From: Thermoplasmata archaeon
Lineage (GTDB): Archaea > Thermoplasmatota > Thermoplasmata > UBA10834 > DTMW01
Assembly: GCA_029858465.1 (NCBI GenBank)
Contig: JAOUEZ010000084.1
Location: 1-5,965 of the forward strand
Reading direction: 5' to 3'
DNA: 5,965 bases
Positions 1 to 5,568 of this stretch are shown here, in pieces. The notes below the pieces were generated by a model. That model searched no databases, was not told where the DNA came from, and worked only from the letters and a program-made list of their open reading frames with translations. A program made the position numbers and the translations under genes. Numbering within the stretch: position 1 is the first letter of the stretch; the number at the start of each line of letters is the position of its first letter.

Positions 1-73
1 TGGTGGCATCTAGGGCACTTGAGGGACCTAGTTTCAACAGGCAGTATTCCACCCTATCTGGCTTCTCTATCAA
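1..73 (-). pseudogene. Possible winged-helix regulator remnant, runs off the window edge
   Basis: Read on the minus strand, an open frame runs from a possible TTG at 73 to the window edge and contains KPDRVEYCLLKLGPSSALDA. This resembles the wing and following helix of HxlR-type winged-helix regulators, where a segment like PPRVEYSLTxLG is typical. The recognition-helix part that should come before it is missing: the same frame has a stop just upstream, near 95, and the other two minus frames do not carry it either. If real it is therefore a truncated relic, or a chance match. A TATAAATA box on the minus strand (125-132) would place a transcript start near 102. The similarity is judged by eye from about 20 residues, so this call is weak. 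Confidence 0.22.
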
Positions 74-124
74 AATCAGTAAATTATACAGTTTATTATA
101 TTATTAAAAGGTTTAGAGAATGTC

Positions 125-132
125 TATTTATA
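125..132 (-). promoter_or_regulatory. TATA-box-like element, palindromic
   Basis: The plus-strand text CTATTTATAG (124-133) reads CTATAAATAG on the minus strand, a good archaeal TATA box. It is self-complementary, so orientation is ambiguous. Minus is preferred because nothing convincing begins to the right on the plus strand. A minus transcript would start near 102 and run leftward out of the window. Confidence 0.35.
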
Positions 133-179
133 GCCACACCCGAAAATTCCGAATATCGCAACCGCTGTATCCCCTGCGC

Positions 180-188
180 AAAAATTTT
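180..188 (-). terminator. Possible U-rich terminator after the synthase gene
   Basis: About 35 bases past the stop of the minus-strand synthase gene, the transcript would contain AAAAUUUUU. Short U-runs without a strong hairpin are the usual archaeal intrinsic termination signal. A run of five is short, so the call is tentative. Confidence 0.2.
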
Positions 189-222
189 GACAGGCATCTA
201 ATCCACTAATCTATCGACTGCG

Positions 223-1491
223 CTATTCGTATGTTTTCCAAGGCGAGATCGAATGTGCTCCTCTCGACCTCACTCTCAGGACGAGATGGCCGAACTCATC
301 ATCTGTCAATGGCGATTTCCTTTCCTCCGATATCTTAGTCACAAGATGTCTCAGCACCTCGATTTCCTCATCATTCGATTCGAAGCCAAGCTCTTCCATC
401 TTGTACTTGATTGCGGCCCTGCCGCTGTGCTTTCCGAGAGCAATCGTTCTATGTGTTCCGATCTCCTCGGGCGTAAACACCTCGTAAGTCAGGGGGTTCT
501 TTATCACGCCGTCCTGGTGAATTCCCGATTTGTGCCTGAAAATGTTCTCCCCTGCCACAGGCTGGTTCGGGGCGATCTTCACCATCGATGCCTGCTCGAC
601 GAACTTGCACAATGGGAACAGTTTTTCCGTTTTATATTTTGTAATGCCGTAGTGCCTCTTCAGATTTAACATTAGGGCTTCCAGGGAGACATTCCCCGCC
701 CTCTCCCCGAGATTGTTTATCGTGGTCGATACCCAGATAGGCCTGTCCGGAAACTTCTCGCTGACCTCGGCGGCGGCCAACGCATTCGCGATAGAGATTC
801 CAAAGTCGTTGTGTGCATGGAGCTCAATGTCAATGTCAACCTCCTTCCAAATCGAATCGACGAGATACCTTGTCGAAGCAGGTGTGAGGACTCCGATTGT
901 ATCGCAAAGTCTGAATCTGTCGGCACCGGCTTCTTTGCCGGCCTTGACAAATGCTAATAGGTCTTTGAGGTGAGTCCTCGTGCCATCCTCTGCATTGAAG
1001 CAGACATAGACCCCGTGCGATTTCGCGAGTTCAATAGCAGAGAACATCTTCTCCATCATCTCTCTGCGCTTCATCTTCAGCTTGTGCTTCAGGTGGATTT
1101 CCGAGGTCGCTATCGAAATCGCTACGGCATCCACGTTGTTCATGATAGAATCCTCGATTTCCTCCGCGACCGGCCTTGTCCACCCCATTAATGAGATGCT
1201 GAGCCCTTCGGCGGCGATCAATCTCGCGGATTCCCTGTCGCTGTCGTTATAGGTAGCGAAGGTTTCCAATTGCTCGACGCCTATCTCGTCAAGCCGTCTT
1301 GCGATCTCCAATTTTTCTTCGACGGTGAAAGACACTCCCGGCATCTGCTCACCGTCTCTGCAGGTTGTGTCGACGACGTTCAAATCCCCGATTCTCGGAA
1401 TTACTTCGTCATAGAGCGTTGTGTATGTCCGGTAGTAGTCTTCGTCGTCGACATCGAGCCTCTTCCTCCTCGGAAATCTTCTTTTCGCCAT
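223..1491 (-). CDS. LeuA/NifV/AksA-family acyltransferase (2-isopropylmalate, homocitrate or citramalate synthase-like)
   Basis: A 422-residue DRE-TIM-barrel enzyme of the group that condenses acetyl-CoA with a 2-oxoacid. Visible motifs in order: DTTCRDGEQ (41-49; catalytic Arg45, metal Asp46), the HAHND metal motif (225-229; His225, His227), NNLGERAGN (259-267), SGIHQDGVIKNPLTYE (322-337) and GKHSGR (353-358). The last two motifs are typical of the NifV/AksA/LeuA linker region. There is no room for the C-terminal leucine-feedback domain of full-length LeuA, so length favours homocitrate- or citramalate-type enzymes. A basic/acidic extension of about 38 residues precedes the barrel. Oddities: Cys44 replaces the usual Leu before RDGEQ, and the segment after Glu76 reads TFATYNDSD where the family usually has a GFPxxS-type loop. 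The substrate cannot be assigned from sequence alone, so the gene symbol is left blank. The gene stands alone on the minus strand with an ATG start at 1491. Confidence 0.9.
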   Translation of the reverse strand: MAKRRFPRRKRLDVDDEDYYRTYTTLYDEVIPRIGDLNVVDTTCRDGEQMPGVSFTVEEKLEIARRLDEIGVEQLETFATYNDSDRESARLIAAEGLSISLMGWTRPVAEEIEDSIMNNVDAVAISIATSEIHLKHKLKMKRREMMEKMFSAIELAKSHGVYVCFNAEDGTRTHLKDLLAFVKAGKEAGADRFRLCDTIGVLTPASTRYLVDSIWKEVDIDIELHAHNDFGISIANALAAAEVSEKFPDRPIWVSTTINNLGERAGNVSLEALMLNLKRHYGITKYKTEKLFPLCKFVEQASMVKIAPNQPVAGENIFRHKSGIHQDGVIKNPLTYEVFTPEEIGTHRTIALGKHSGRAAIKYKMEELGFESNDEEIEVLRHLVTKISEERKSPLTDDEFGHLVLRVRSRGAHSISPWKTYE

Positions 1492-1521
1492 TATACCACG
1501 TGTTCTTTTTGAAAATCTGTT

Positions 1522-1530
1522 GCAAAATAA
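1522..1530 (-). promoter_or_regulatory. Candidate TATA box for the synthase gene
   Basis: On the minus strand this reads TTATTTTGC, centred about 36 bases before the ATG at 1491. It would give a leader of roughly 10 bases carrying a weak GTGGT ribosome-binding match. The match to a TATA consensus is only moderate. Confidence 0.25.
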
Positions 1531-1571
1531 CCAATTGCAGAATCATACATTAGTCTTTTGGCCGTCCGATA

Positions 1572-1593
1572 GACAAATCATCGATATTTTGTC
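1572..1593. repeat. 22-bp near-perfect palindrome, operator-like
   Basis: The structure is GACAAA, two bases, ATCGAT, two bases, TTTGTC. Nine of eleven base pairs are symmetric about the centre. It lies in non-coding DNA about 80 bases upstream of the synthase start and just beyond the nitroreductase relic. The size and twofold symmetry suit a dimeric helix-turn-helix protein. As RNA it would form only a weak 6-bp AU-rich stem, so a DNA-binding site is more likely than a terminator. No regulator can be named. Confidence 0.4.
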
Positions 1594-1633
1594 CGCTCTC
1601 CGTACAAATGAATCGAATAATGGAGAACTATTA

Positions 1634-1778
1634 CTACCATTTTTCTCTGCGGACTTTCTGCTCTAAAGACTTTCTTCTATCTGCTTCTGCCAATGCCCTC
1701 GATTTTCTCCTTCTCAACGGTCTTCTCTGCAAATCTCCTGACACTTCTGCGGGCTTCGATGACGGCCATGAGATCCAT
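1634..1778 (-). pseudogene. Broken nitroreductase-family gene, N-terminal remnant
   Basis: From an ATG at 1778 the minus strand reads MDLMAVIEARRSVRRF followed by AEKTVEKEKIEGI. This is the characteristic start of flavin-dependent nitroreductases (consensus like MDxxEAIxxRRSVRxF...KPVxxEKIExIL), where the RRSxRxF arginines contact FMN. A ribosome-binding-like AAGGGG sits six bases before the ATG. The frame stops at 1677 after 33 codons. A one-base shift near 1691-1694 restores a plausible continuation (LAEADRRKS, compare LEAARLAPS), which stops at 1634; a third frame stays open to 1578 without clear similarity. Family members are about 170-220 residues, so most of the gene is gone or unrecognisable. 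The start looks intact and decay is downstream. It is divergent from the aIF1A gene. An alternative is an expressed 33-residue peptide, which is less likely. Confidence 0.6.
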
Positions 1779-1880
1779 TATTTTCCCCTTGATGAATGGT
1801 GAAGATTCGTCCTTAGATAACAGTCTTCCAATGCGTCAATTTTCGGATTTTCTGACTTGCTGGGTGTTTCTGGATAAGGA

Positions 1881-1887
1881 TTAAGTA
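1881..1887 (+). promoter_or_regulatory. Candidate TATA box for aIF1A
   Basis: TTAAGTA, preceded by a purine-rich GGATAAGGA, would place transcription near 1910. That gives a leader of about 30 bases, which includes the strong ribosome binding site at 1929-1934. The consensus match is partial. Confidence 0.3.
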
Positions 1888-1928
1888 GTGGCTCCCGAAT
1901 ACTCGGAAATCAAAAATGTCATAGAACC

Positions 1929-1934
1929 AGGAGG
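1929..1934 (+). promoter_or_regulatory. Strong ribosome binding site fixing the TTG start of aIF1A
   Basis: AGGAGG is a full complement to the 3' end of archaeal 16S rRNA. It sits six bases before the TTG at 1941. This spacing, with no ATG or GTG in frame nearby, supports TTG as the true start. Confidence 0.75.
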
Positions 1935-1940
1935 CGTTGG

Positions 1941-2294
1941 TTGCCGGCTAAGCAAAGATACGGAAGATATGAAGACGAGCTGCCCGAGGGAGAGATCCCT
2001 GAGTATATCAGAGTGAGGCTTCCGAACAGGAGGGAGGGAGAGCTCTTCGGCGTCGCAGACCAGCTTCTTGGTGCGTCTAGAATCAGGATCATGTGTGCTG
2101 ATGGGAAATCGCGCATGGGGAGAATCCCGGGCAAGATAAAAAAGAGGATGTGGATCCGCGAGGGAGACCTTCTCATATTGAAGCCTTGGGATTTCCAGGA
2201 CGACAAAGCGGACATACTCTACAGGTACACGAAAACCCAATCGAGCTATCTGAGCAGGAAGAAGATGCTGCCGCAGGCGATAGACATCTTCTGA
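1941..2294 (+). CDS. eif1A: Translation initiation factor aIF1A
   Basis: A 117-residue protein of normal length for archaeal aIF1A, the counterpart of bacterial IF1. It binds the A-site region of the small subunit and helps assemble the initiation complex. A basic N-terminal tail is followed by a single OB fold (about residues 22-98) with the family-typical stretches RVRLPNRREGELFGV (24-38), RIRIMCADGKSRMGRIPGK (47-65) and RMWIREGDLLILKPWDFQ (69-86), then KADILYRYTKTQ (89-100). The start is TTG with an ideal AGGAGG site, so translation may be deliberately limited by the start codon. The gene leads a plus-strand group with RIO1 and a KH protein, both small-subunit factors. Confidence 0.96.
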   Translation: MPAKQRYGRYEDELPEGEIPEYIRVRLPNRREGELFGVADQLLGASRIRIMCADGKSRMGRIPGKIKKRMWIREGDLLILKPWDFQDDKADILYRYTKTQSSYLSRKKMLPQAIDIF

Positions 2295-2359
2295 ATGCCG
2301 TTTTGACCCCCCAAATAATATCAACCGCTCGAGGCATGATGCAAGGGCGGCATCGCGTC

Positions 2360-2368
2360 ATAATATAC
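2360..2368 (+). promoter_or_regulatory. TATA box directly upstream of RIO1
   Basis: ATAATATAC is a good TATA match centred near 2364. With the usual distance of about 26 bases, transcription would begin near 2390, next to the ATG at 2392. The RIO1/KH pair may thus have its own promoter and a leaderless message, separate from or additional to read-through from aIF1A. Confidence 0.5.
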
Positions 2369-2391
2369 GAGGGACGATGGAGAGAGGAGCA

Positions 2392-3186
2392 ATGGCGAAA
2401 GAGATTGACCTCCGGAAATTCGAAAGAGAAATCGAAAGCTGGGGGATTCGAATAAAGGATGACGACGATCGGAAGACATACGATCAGGTCTTCGACAAGA
2501 AGACGCTTCTGACAATCTATAAGCTCTTCTCCGACGGCGTCTTCGACGTATTCGACTTCCCAATTGCCACTGGAAAGGAAGGAAACGTATTCAGAGGCGT
2601 GACAAGCTCGGGGCATTTCGTCGCGATCAAGATTTATAGAATCTCCAATGCGACCTTCAAAGATTTGTCGAAATACATACTCGGTGATCCGCGGTTCAAG
2701 GGAGAGTCAAAGCGCTTTCCGAACGTGATTTATTCATGGGCGAGGAAGGAGTACAAGAACCTTTATAGATTCATCGAAGCAGGAGTGCGAGTACCGAACC
2801 CGATCGCTCTCAATAAGAACGTACTGGTCATGGAATATATAGGCGACGAAGTCTCCCCTGCAAGGAGCCTTCGGGAAGTCGTGCCAGAGGATCCGGACGG
2901 TTTGGCAAGATATCTTCTCGACTCCGTCCACAGAGCATATTGCAAAGGTGGCATTGTGCACGGAGACTTGAGCGAATACAATGTCCTCATGTCCTCCAAG
3001 GGTCCTGTGATAATAGATTTGGCCCAGGCCGTCCTAAGGGAACATTGGATGGCCGAGGAGCTCCTCGTAAGAGACATCTCGAACATCGCCAGATTTTTCA
3101 AGAAGTTCGGCGTCAGAATCGATATAAAGGACGAATTGGAAAAAGTAAGAGAGGGCGGAAGGAGTGATGCATCTTCGGATTCCTAA
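2392..3186 (+). CDS. rio1: RIO1-type serine protein kinase/ATPase
   Basis: An atypical kinase that acts in late small-subunit (pre-30S) maturation, releasing assembly factors through ATP hydrolysis. Numbering from the ATG at 2392 (264 residues): N-terminal winged-helix-like region (about 1-55), the flexible nucleotide loop TGKEGNVF (60-67), AIKIY with the ATP lysine Lys80, hinge VMEYIGDE (146-153), catalytic loop HGDLSEYN (190-197; catalytic Asp192, Asn197), and metal motif IDLAQAV (208-214; Asp209). IDLAQAV and HGDLSEYN mark RIO1 rather than RIO2. An in-frame ATG at 2377 would add five residues (MERGA), but it lies upstream of the start expected from the TATA box at 2360-2368, so 2392 is preferred. 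The 3' end overlaps the KH gene by 20 bases, implying coupled translation. The C-terminal tail is Ser/Asp-rich. Confidence 0.95.
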   Translation: MAKEIDLRKFEREIESWGIRIKDDDDRKTYDQVFDKKTLLTIYKLFSDGVFDVFDFPIATGKEGNVFRGVTSSGHFVAIKIYRISNATFKDLSKYILGDPRFKGESKRFPNVIYSWARKEYKNLYRFIEAGVRVPNPIALNKNVLVMEYIGDEVSPARSLREVVPEDPDGLARYLLDSVHRAYCKGGIVHGDLSEYNVLMSSKGPVIIDLAQAVLREHWMAEELLVRDISNIARFFKKFGVRIDIKDELEKVREGGRSDASSDS

Positions 3187-3706
3187 GGAAAGAGTCGGCG
3201 CACTCATTGGCAAGGAGGGTGCAACTAAGAAGCGGATCGAGGAGCTGACTGGAATCAAGCTGCTGATCGATTCCGCGGAAGGGGATGTCGAAATCGATCA
3301 CTCAGAGGCGAAGGATCCTGCCATGGCGATAACGGTCGAGAGCATCATTAAGGCGGTCGGCAGAGGTTTTTCTCCGGAGAAAGCTGTTCTGCTGATAGAG
3401 GACGACGCAGTCCTGGAGATCATGGATTTGAGAGATTATGTCGGGAAAAAACCTAATCATATCTCCAGGGTGAAGTCAAGGGTCATCGGTTCAAAGGGGA
3501 AGACAAGGCGGATAATCGAGGAGCTTACAGGCACCCATGTATCCGTGTTTGGGAATACTGTATCGATAATCGGAGGCACGGTTCAGGTCTCGGTCGCCCG
3601 AAGGGCGCTGGACATGCTGATCTCGGGAAGCGAGCATTCGACAGTCTATCATTTCCTCGAGGGCAACAGGGACATAATACGAGCCGTACAGATGGGTTTC
3701 GATTGA
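3167..3706 (+). CDS. KH-domain protein, Dim2/Pno1-like small-subunit assembly factor
   Basis: A 179-residue protein with two KH RNA-binding domains. KH1 (about 1-65) carries the IGKEG loop at 14-18, and KH2 (about 98-155) carries IGSKG at 107-111 followed by KTRRIIEELTG. Both GxxG loops are intact, whereas the eukaryotic Pno1 first domain is known to have lost its loop. The family binds the 3' end region of 16S pre-rRNA and works with RIO1 and the Nob1 nuclease. The ATG at 3167 gives the usual MxLRIPKERVGALIG start; the GTG directly before it (3164) would add only one residue. The start lies inside the RIO1 gene, with the purine-rich GGAAGGAG (3157-3164) immediately upstream as ribosome binding region. 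Linkage with RIO1 and aIF1A supports the assembly role. Confidence 0.9.
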   Translation: MHLRIPKERVGALIGKEGATKKRIEELTGIKLLIDSAEGDVEIDHSEAKDPAMAITVESIIKAVGRGFSPEKAVLLIEDDAVLEIMDLRDYVGKKPNHISRVKSRVIGSKGKTRRIIEELTGTHVSVFGNTVSIIGGTVQVSVARRALDMLISGSEHSTVYHFLEGNRDIIRAVQMGFD

Positions 3707-3711
3707 ATTTG

Positions 3712-3720
3712 TTTAATATA
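3712..3720 (+). promoter_or_regulatory. TATA box opening the second operon
   Basis: TTTAATATA is close to the archaeal consensus and lies in the 39-base gap after the KH gene. The expected transcript start is about 3741, only a few bases before the ATG at 3746. It most likely drives the unknown gene, pus10, the L21e gene and rpoF together, since the later gaps are 11-29 bases. Confidence 0.65.
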
Positions 3721-3745
3721 TTGTGGATGTCAATCTGGTGATGCT

Positions 3746-4294
3746 ATGGAAGACTATTGGTTGGACGAGCTTGACGAGGATTTCAAGAGCCTTCCCGCGC
3801 TCAAGATACAGGCCGATGCGAAGGCGCGAGAGCATGTGATGAGACTGCTCTCTATACTTTTCCTGAAGATATGGATGCGTTTCGCCATTGACCTCGGTTT
3901 GAAAATGAAGATGACACCTTCCTCGGAAGATATCGCGCTGTACGAGGGCAAGAATAAATGGAATATCAGCAAGGACTTCAATTTCGAGGCTTTGTCGGAG
4001 ATATCTCTGTCCGATAACAGGAAGCGGGCACATGCACTGCGTGCGGAGACCTTCACGGTCCAGGGGAGAGAGCATGTCCGAATAGTCTTCTCTCTCGAGG
4101 AGGAGCGAGTGAAGAATCAGCCTGTGATGGTCAGCTATTCGGTCTATTCCTCCCTCGCTAAGGATTTCTCGGTGGAGGATGCCCTCAAGAACCTCAAGCC
4201 AGGGCTCGGAAAATGGTATTTGGCGCATGTCAACGACGAGCTGAGCATTCTCTGGAACTACTGCAAAGACAAGTACGAGTTCGTGGGCGTGTAG
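3746..4294 (+). CDS. Unrecognised 182-residue protein heading the Pus10 operon
   Basis: I do not recognise this family. The start is well supported: ATG at 3746 with GGTGAT (3737-3742) as ribosome binding site and a TATA box about 30 bases upstream. An acidic N-terminus (MEDYWLDELDEDF) precedes a strongly helical segment at about 20-56 that is amphipathic and rich in Met, Leu, Ile and Trp but also has Lys and Arg, so it is not a convincing membrane span. A mixed region follows with probable beta strands (about 99-135: AETFTVQ, HVRIVFSLEEE, PVMVSYSVY). The C-terminus has DFSVEDALKNLKPGLGKWYLAHVNDELSILWNYC (about 140-173). There is one cysteine and no metal or nucleotide motif. It sits 21 bases ahead of pus10, in the same direction and probably on the same transcript, suggesting an intracellular role linked to translation or tRNA. 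That is inference from context only. Confidence 0.88.
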   Translation: MEDYWLDELDEDFKSLPALKIQADAKAREHVMRLLSILFLKIWMRFAIDLGLKMKMTPSSEDIALYEGKNKWNISKDFNFEALSEISLSDNRKRAHALRAETFTVQGREHVRIVFSLEEERVKNQPVMVSYSVYSSLAKDFSVEDALKNLKPGLGKWYLAHVNDELSILWNYCKDKYEFVGV

Positions 4295-4305
4295 CCTAAT
4301 CGTGC

Positions 4306-4310
4306 GGTGA
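4306..4310 (+). promoter_or_regulatory. Ribosome binding site choosing the ATG start of pus10
   Basis: GGTGA lies five bases before the ATG at 4316, equivalent to the same 16S pairing register used by the other genes here. The GTG at 4307 is part of this site, which argues against it being the start. Confidence 0.55.
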
Positions 4311-4315
4311 CGATA

Positions 4316-5557
4316 ATGAGTTCCCCGACAGATATTTTCTCAGCAGAGGATGAGCGGGTCCGTAGCACAATCAACAGGCTGAAGACCAAGGATTTATGCG
4401 ATCACTGTCTCGGCAGGCTCGTAGGGAAAATCGGACATGGCTATACCAATGACGAGAGGGGGAGGATAATCCGGCAGAGCATGAATATCGGCTCATGGAG
4501 CGATGAGAAGAAATGTTCGCTATGCGACAATCTCTTCCTCAGGGTCGACGAGCTCGCACGAGCGGTGGCCAGCAAGCTCTCGCAACTGGAATTTGAAACA
4601 TTCTCTGTCGGGTCAAGATATGATCCCGCAACCCTCGATAAGGAGGAGAGCATCTGGTCCGAATGCGGCTCAGAGCATGCAGAGCCAATCAAGGTGGAGA
4701 TGAATCGCGAGGTCGGAAAAGTCGTCGAGAAGATTACAGACAAGGAGGTCGACACAAAGAACCCTGATGTTGTCGCAATCGTCGATGTGAACTTCCTCGA
4801 TGTCGAGCTAGAGATTTCTTCGCTGTTCATTTATGGCCGGTATCTGAAACATGATCGCACAATCCCGCAGACAAGATGGCCTTGCAGGAAATGCCAGGGA
4901 AAGGGATGCGAGAAGTGCAATTTCACCGGAAAGATATATCAGGAGAGCGTCGAGGAGCTAGTTAGGCCAGAATTCATGGCGGCGGCCGGATCTGTAGAGA
5001 CCGCCCTTCACGGCATGGGCAGGGAGGATATCGATGCGAGGATGCTCGGAAACGGCAGACCATTCATACTCGAGCTCAAGAGACCCGTAAGAAGAATGCT
5101 CGATTTGGCAAGCCTTGCCGAACGCACAAATACTGCAACGAAAGGACGAGTCTCCATAGGGCAGTTGAGATATTCCAGCAAGTCAGAGGTTCAAGCTATC
5201 AAACAGGCAGAAGCGGAGAAATCCTATCGGGTGATTATCAAATTCTCCGAGCCTGTGGACAGCAAAAAGCTTTTAAGGGCGGTCAGTTCATTGAGGCAGA
5301 GCCCAATCGAGCAGCGGACTCCCCAGAGAGTTTCTCACCGAAGGGCGGATAAGGTCCGCAACCGTGAGATAAAGGAAATAGAATTGGAGAGTCTGGATGA
5401 TACACAGGCGACAATCCGGCTTAGGGCAGCCTCGGGAACGTACATCAAGGAACTGATGCACGGAGACGAGGGCAGGACCAGTCCGAGTCTTGCCGAGGCG
5501 CTCGGCACAAGGGTCGATGTGGTTCAGCTCGATGTGATAGGTATTCATGACGAGTAG
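4316..5557 (+). CDS. pus10: tRNA pseudouridine synthase Pus10 (tRNA Psi54/Psi55)
   Basis: In archaea Pus10 converts U54 and U55 in the T-arm of tRNA to pseudouridine. Numbering from the ATG at 4316 (413 residues, normal length): an N-terminal zinc site from CDHC (28-31) and CSLC (67-70) flanks the start of the THUMP-like tRNA-binding region. A second cysteine cluster CRKCQGKGCEKC (190-201) follows, then the catalytic domain with GREDIDARMLGNGRPF (235-250). The catalytic Asp is most likely Asp240, by analogy with the GREDxDxR motif of the family. Near the end SGTYIKELMHGDEGRTSPS (373-391) forms the conserved C-terminal active-site wall. The gene follows the unknown 182-residue gene by 21 bases and precedes the L21e gene by 11, consistent with one operon. 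No key residue seems missing. Confidence 0.95.
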   Translation: MSSPTDIFSAEDERVRSTINRLKTKDLCDHCLGRLVGKIGHGYTNDERGRIIRQSMNIGSWSDEKKCSLCDNLFLRVDELARAVASKLSQLEFETFSVGSRYDPATLDKEESIWSECGSEHAEPIKVEMNREVGKVVEKITDKEVDTKNPDVVAIVDVNFLDVELEISSLFIYGRYLKHDRTIPQTRWPCRKCQGKGCEKCNFTGKIYQESVEELVRPEFMAAAGSVETALHGMGREDIDARMLGNGRPFILELKRPVRRMLDLASLAERTNTATKGRVSIGQLRYSSKSEVQAIKQAEAEKSYRVIIKFSEPVDSKKLLRAVSSLRQSPIEQRTPQRVSHRRADKVRNREIKEIELESLDDTQATIRLRAASGTYIKELMHGDEGRTSPSLAEALGTRVDVVQLDVIGIHDE

Positions 5558-5568
5558 AGTTGATCGAG

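Noticed and set aside
2..53. Nested short inverted repeats (GGTGG/CCACC and CTAGG/CCTAG) suggesting a tRNA or structured RNA
   Set aside because: No tRNA T-arm, anticodon arm or consistent cloverleaf can be built on either strand; five-base stems are expected by chance.
19..201. 60-codon plus-strand open frame in the left gap
   Set aside because: There is no ribosome binding site or known motif, and the composition follows the AT-rich spacer.
1608..1884. Two overlapping plus-strand open frames of about 64 codons
   Set aside because: Both run antisense to the nitroreductase relic, which explains their openness; Phe/Leu/Ser-rich translation without motifs.
1888..2016. 42-codon GTG-initiated frame overlapping the aIF1A start (possible leader peptide)
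   Set aside because: It has no ribosome binding site, starts upstream of the expected transcript start and shares most of its length with aIF1A coding sequence.
1881..2324. 147-codon minus-strand open frame
   Set aside because: It lies antisense to aIF1A, whose identity is certain; no motif is seen and the start is internal to the next intergenic gap.
2295..2353. ATGCCG and CGGCAT inverted repeat between aIF1A and RIO1
   Set aside because: Only six base pairs with a 47-base loop and no U-run; not a credible terminator or operator.
2173..2616. 147-codon minus-strand open frame spanning the aIF1A/RIO1 junction
   Set aside because: It overlaps two certain genes in antisense and reads as low-complexity Cys/Ser/Arg-rich text.
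3713..4228. 171-codon open frame on the minus strand opposite the unknown gene
   Set aside because: It is fully antisense to a gene with a promoter, ribosome binding site and consistent operon placement. Its translation has no recognisable motif and looks like a mirror frame.
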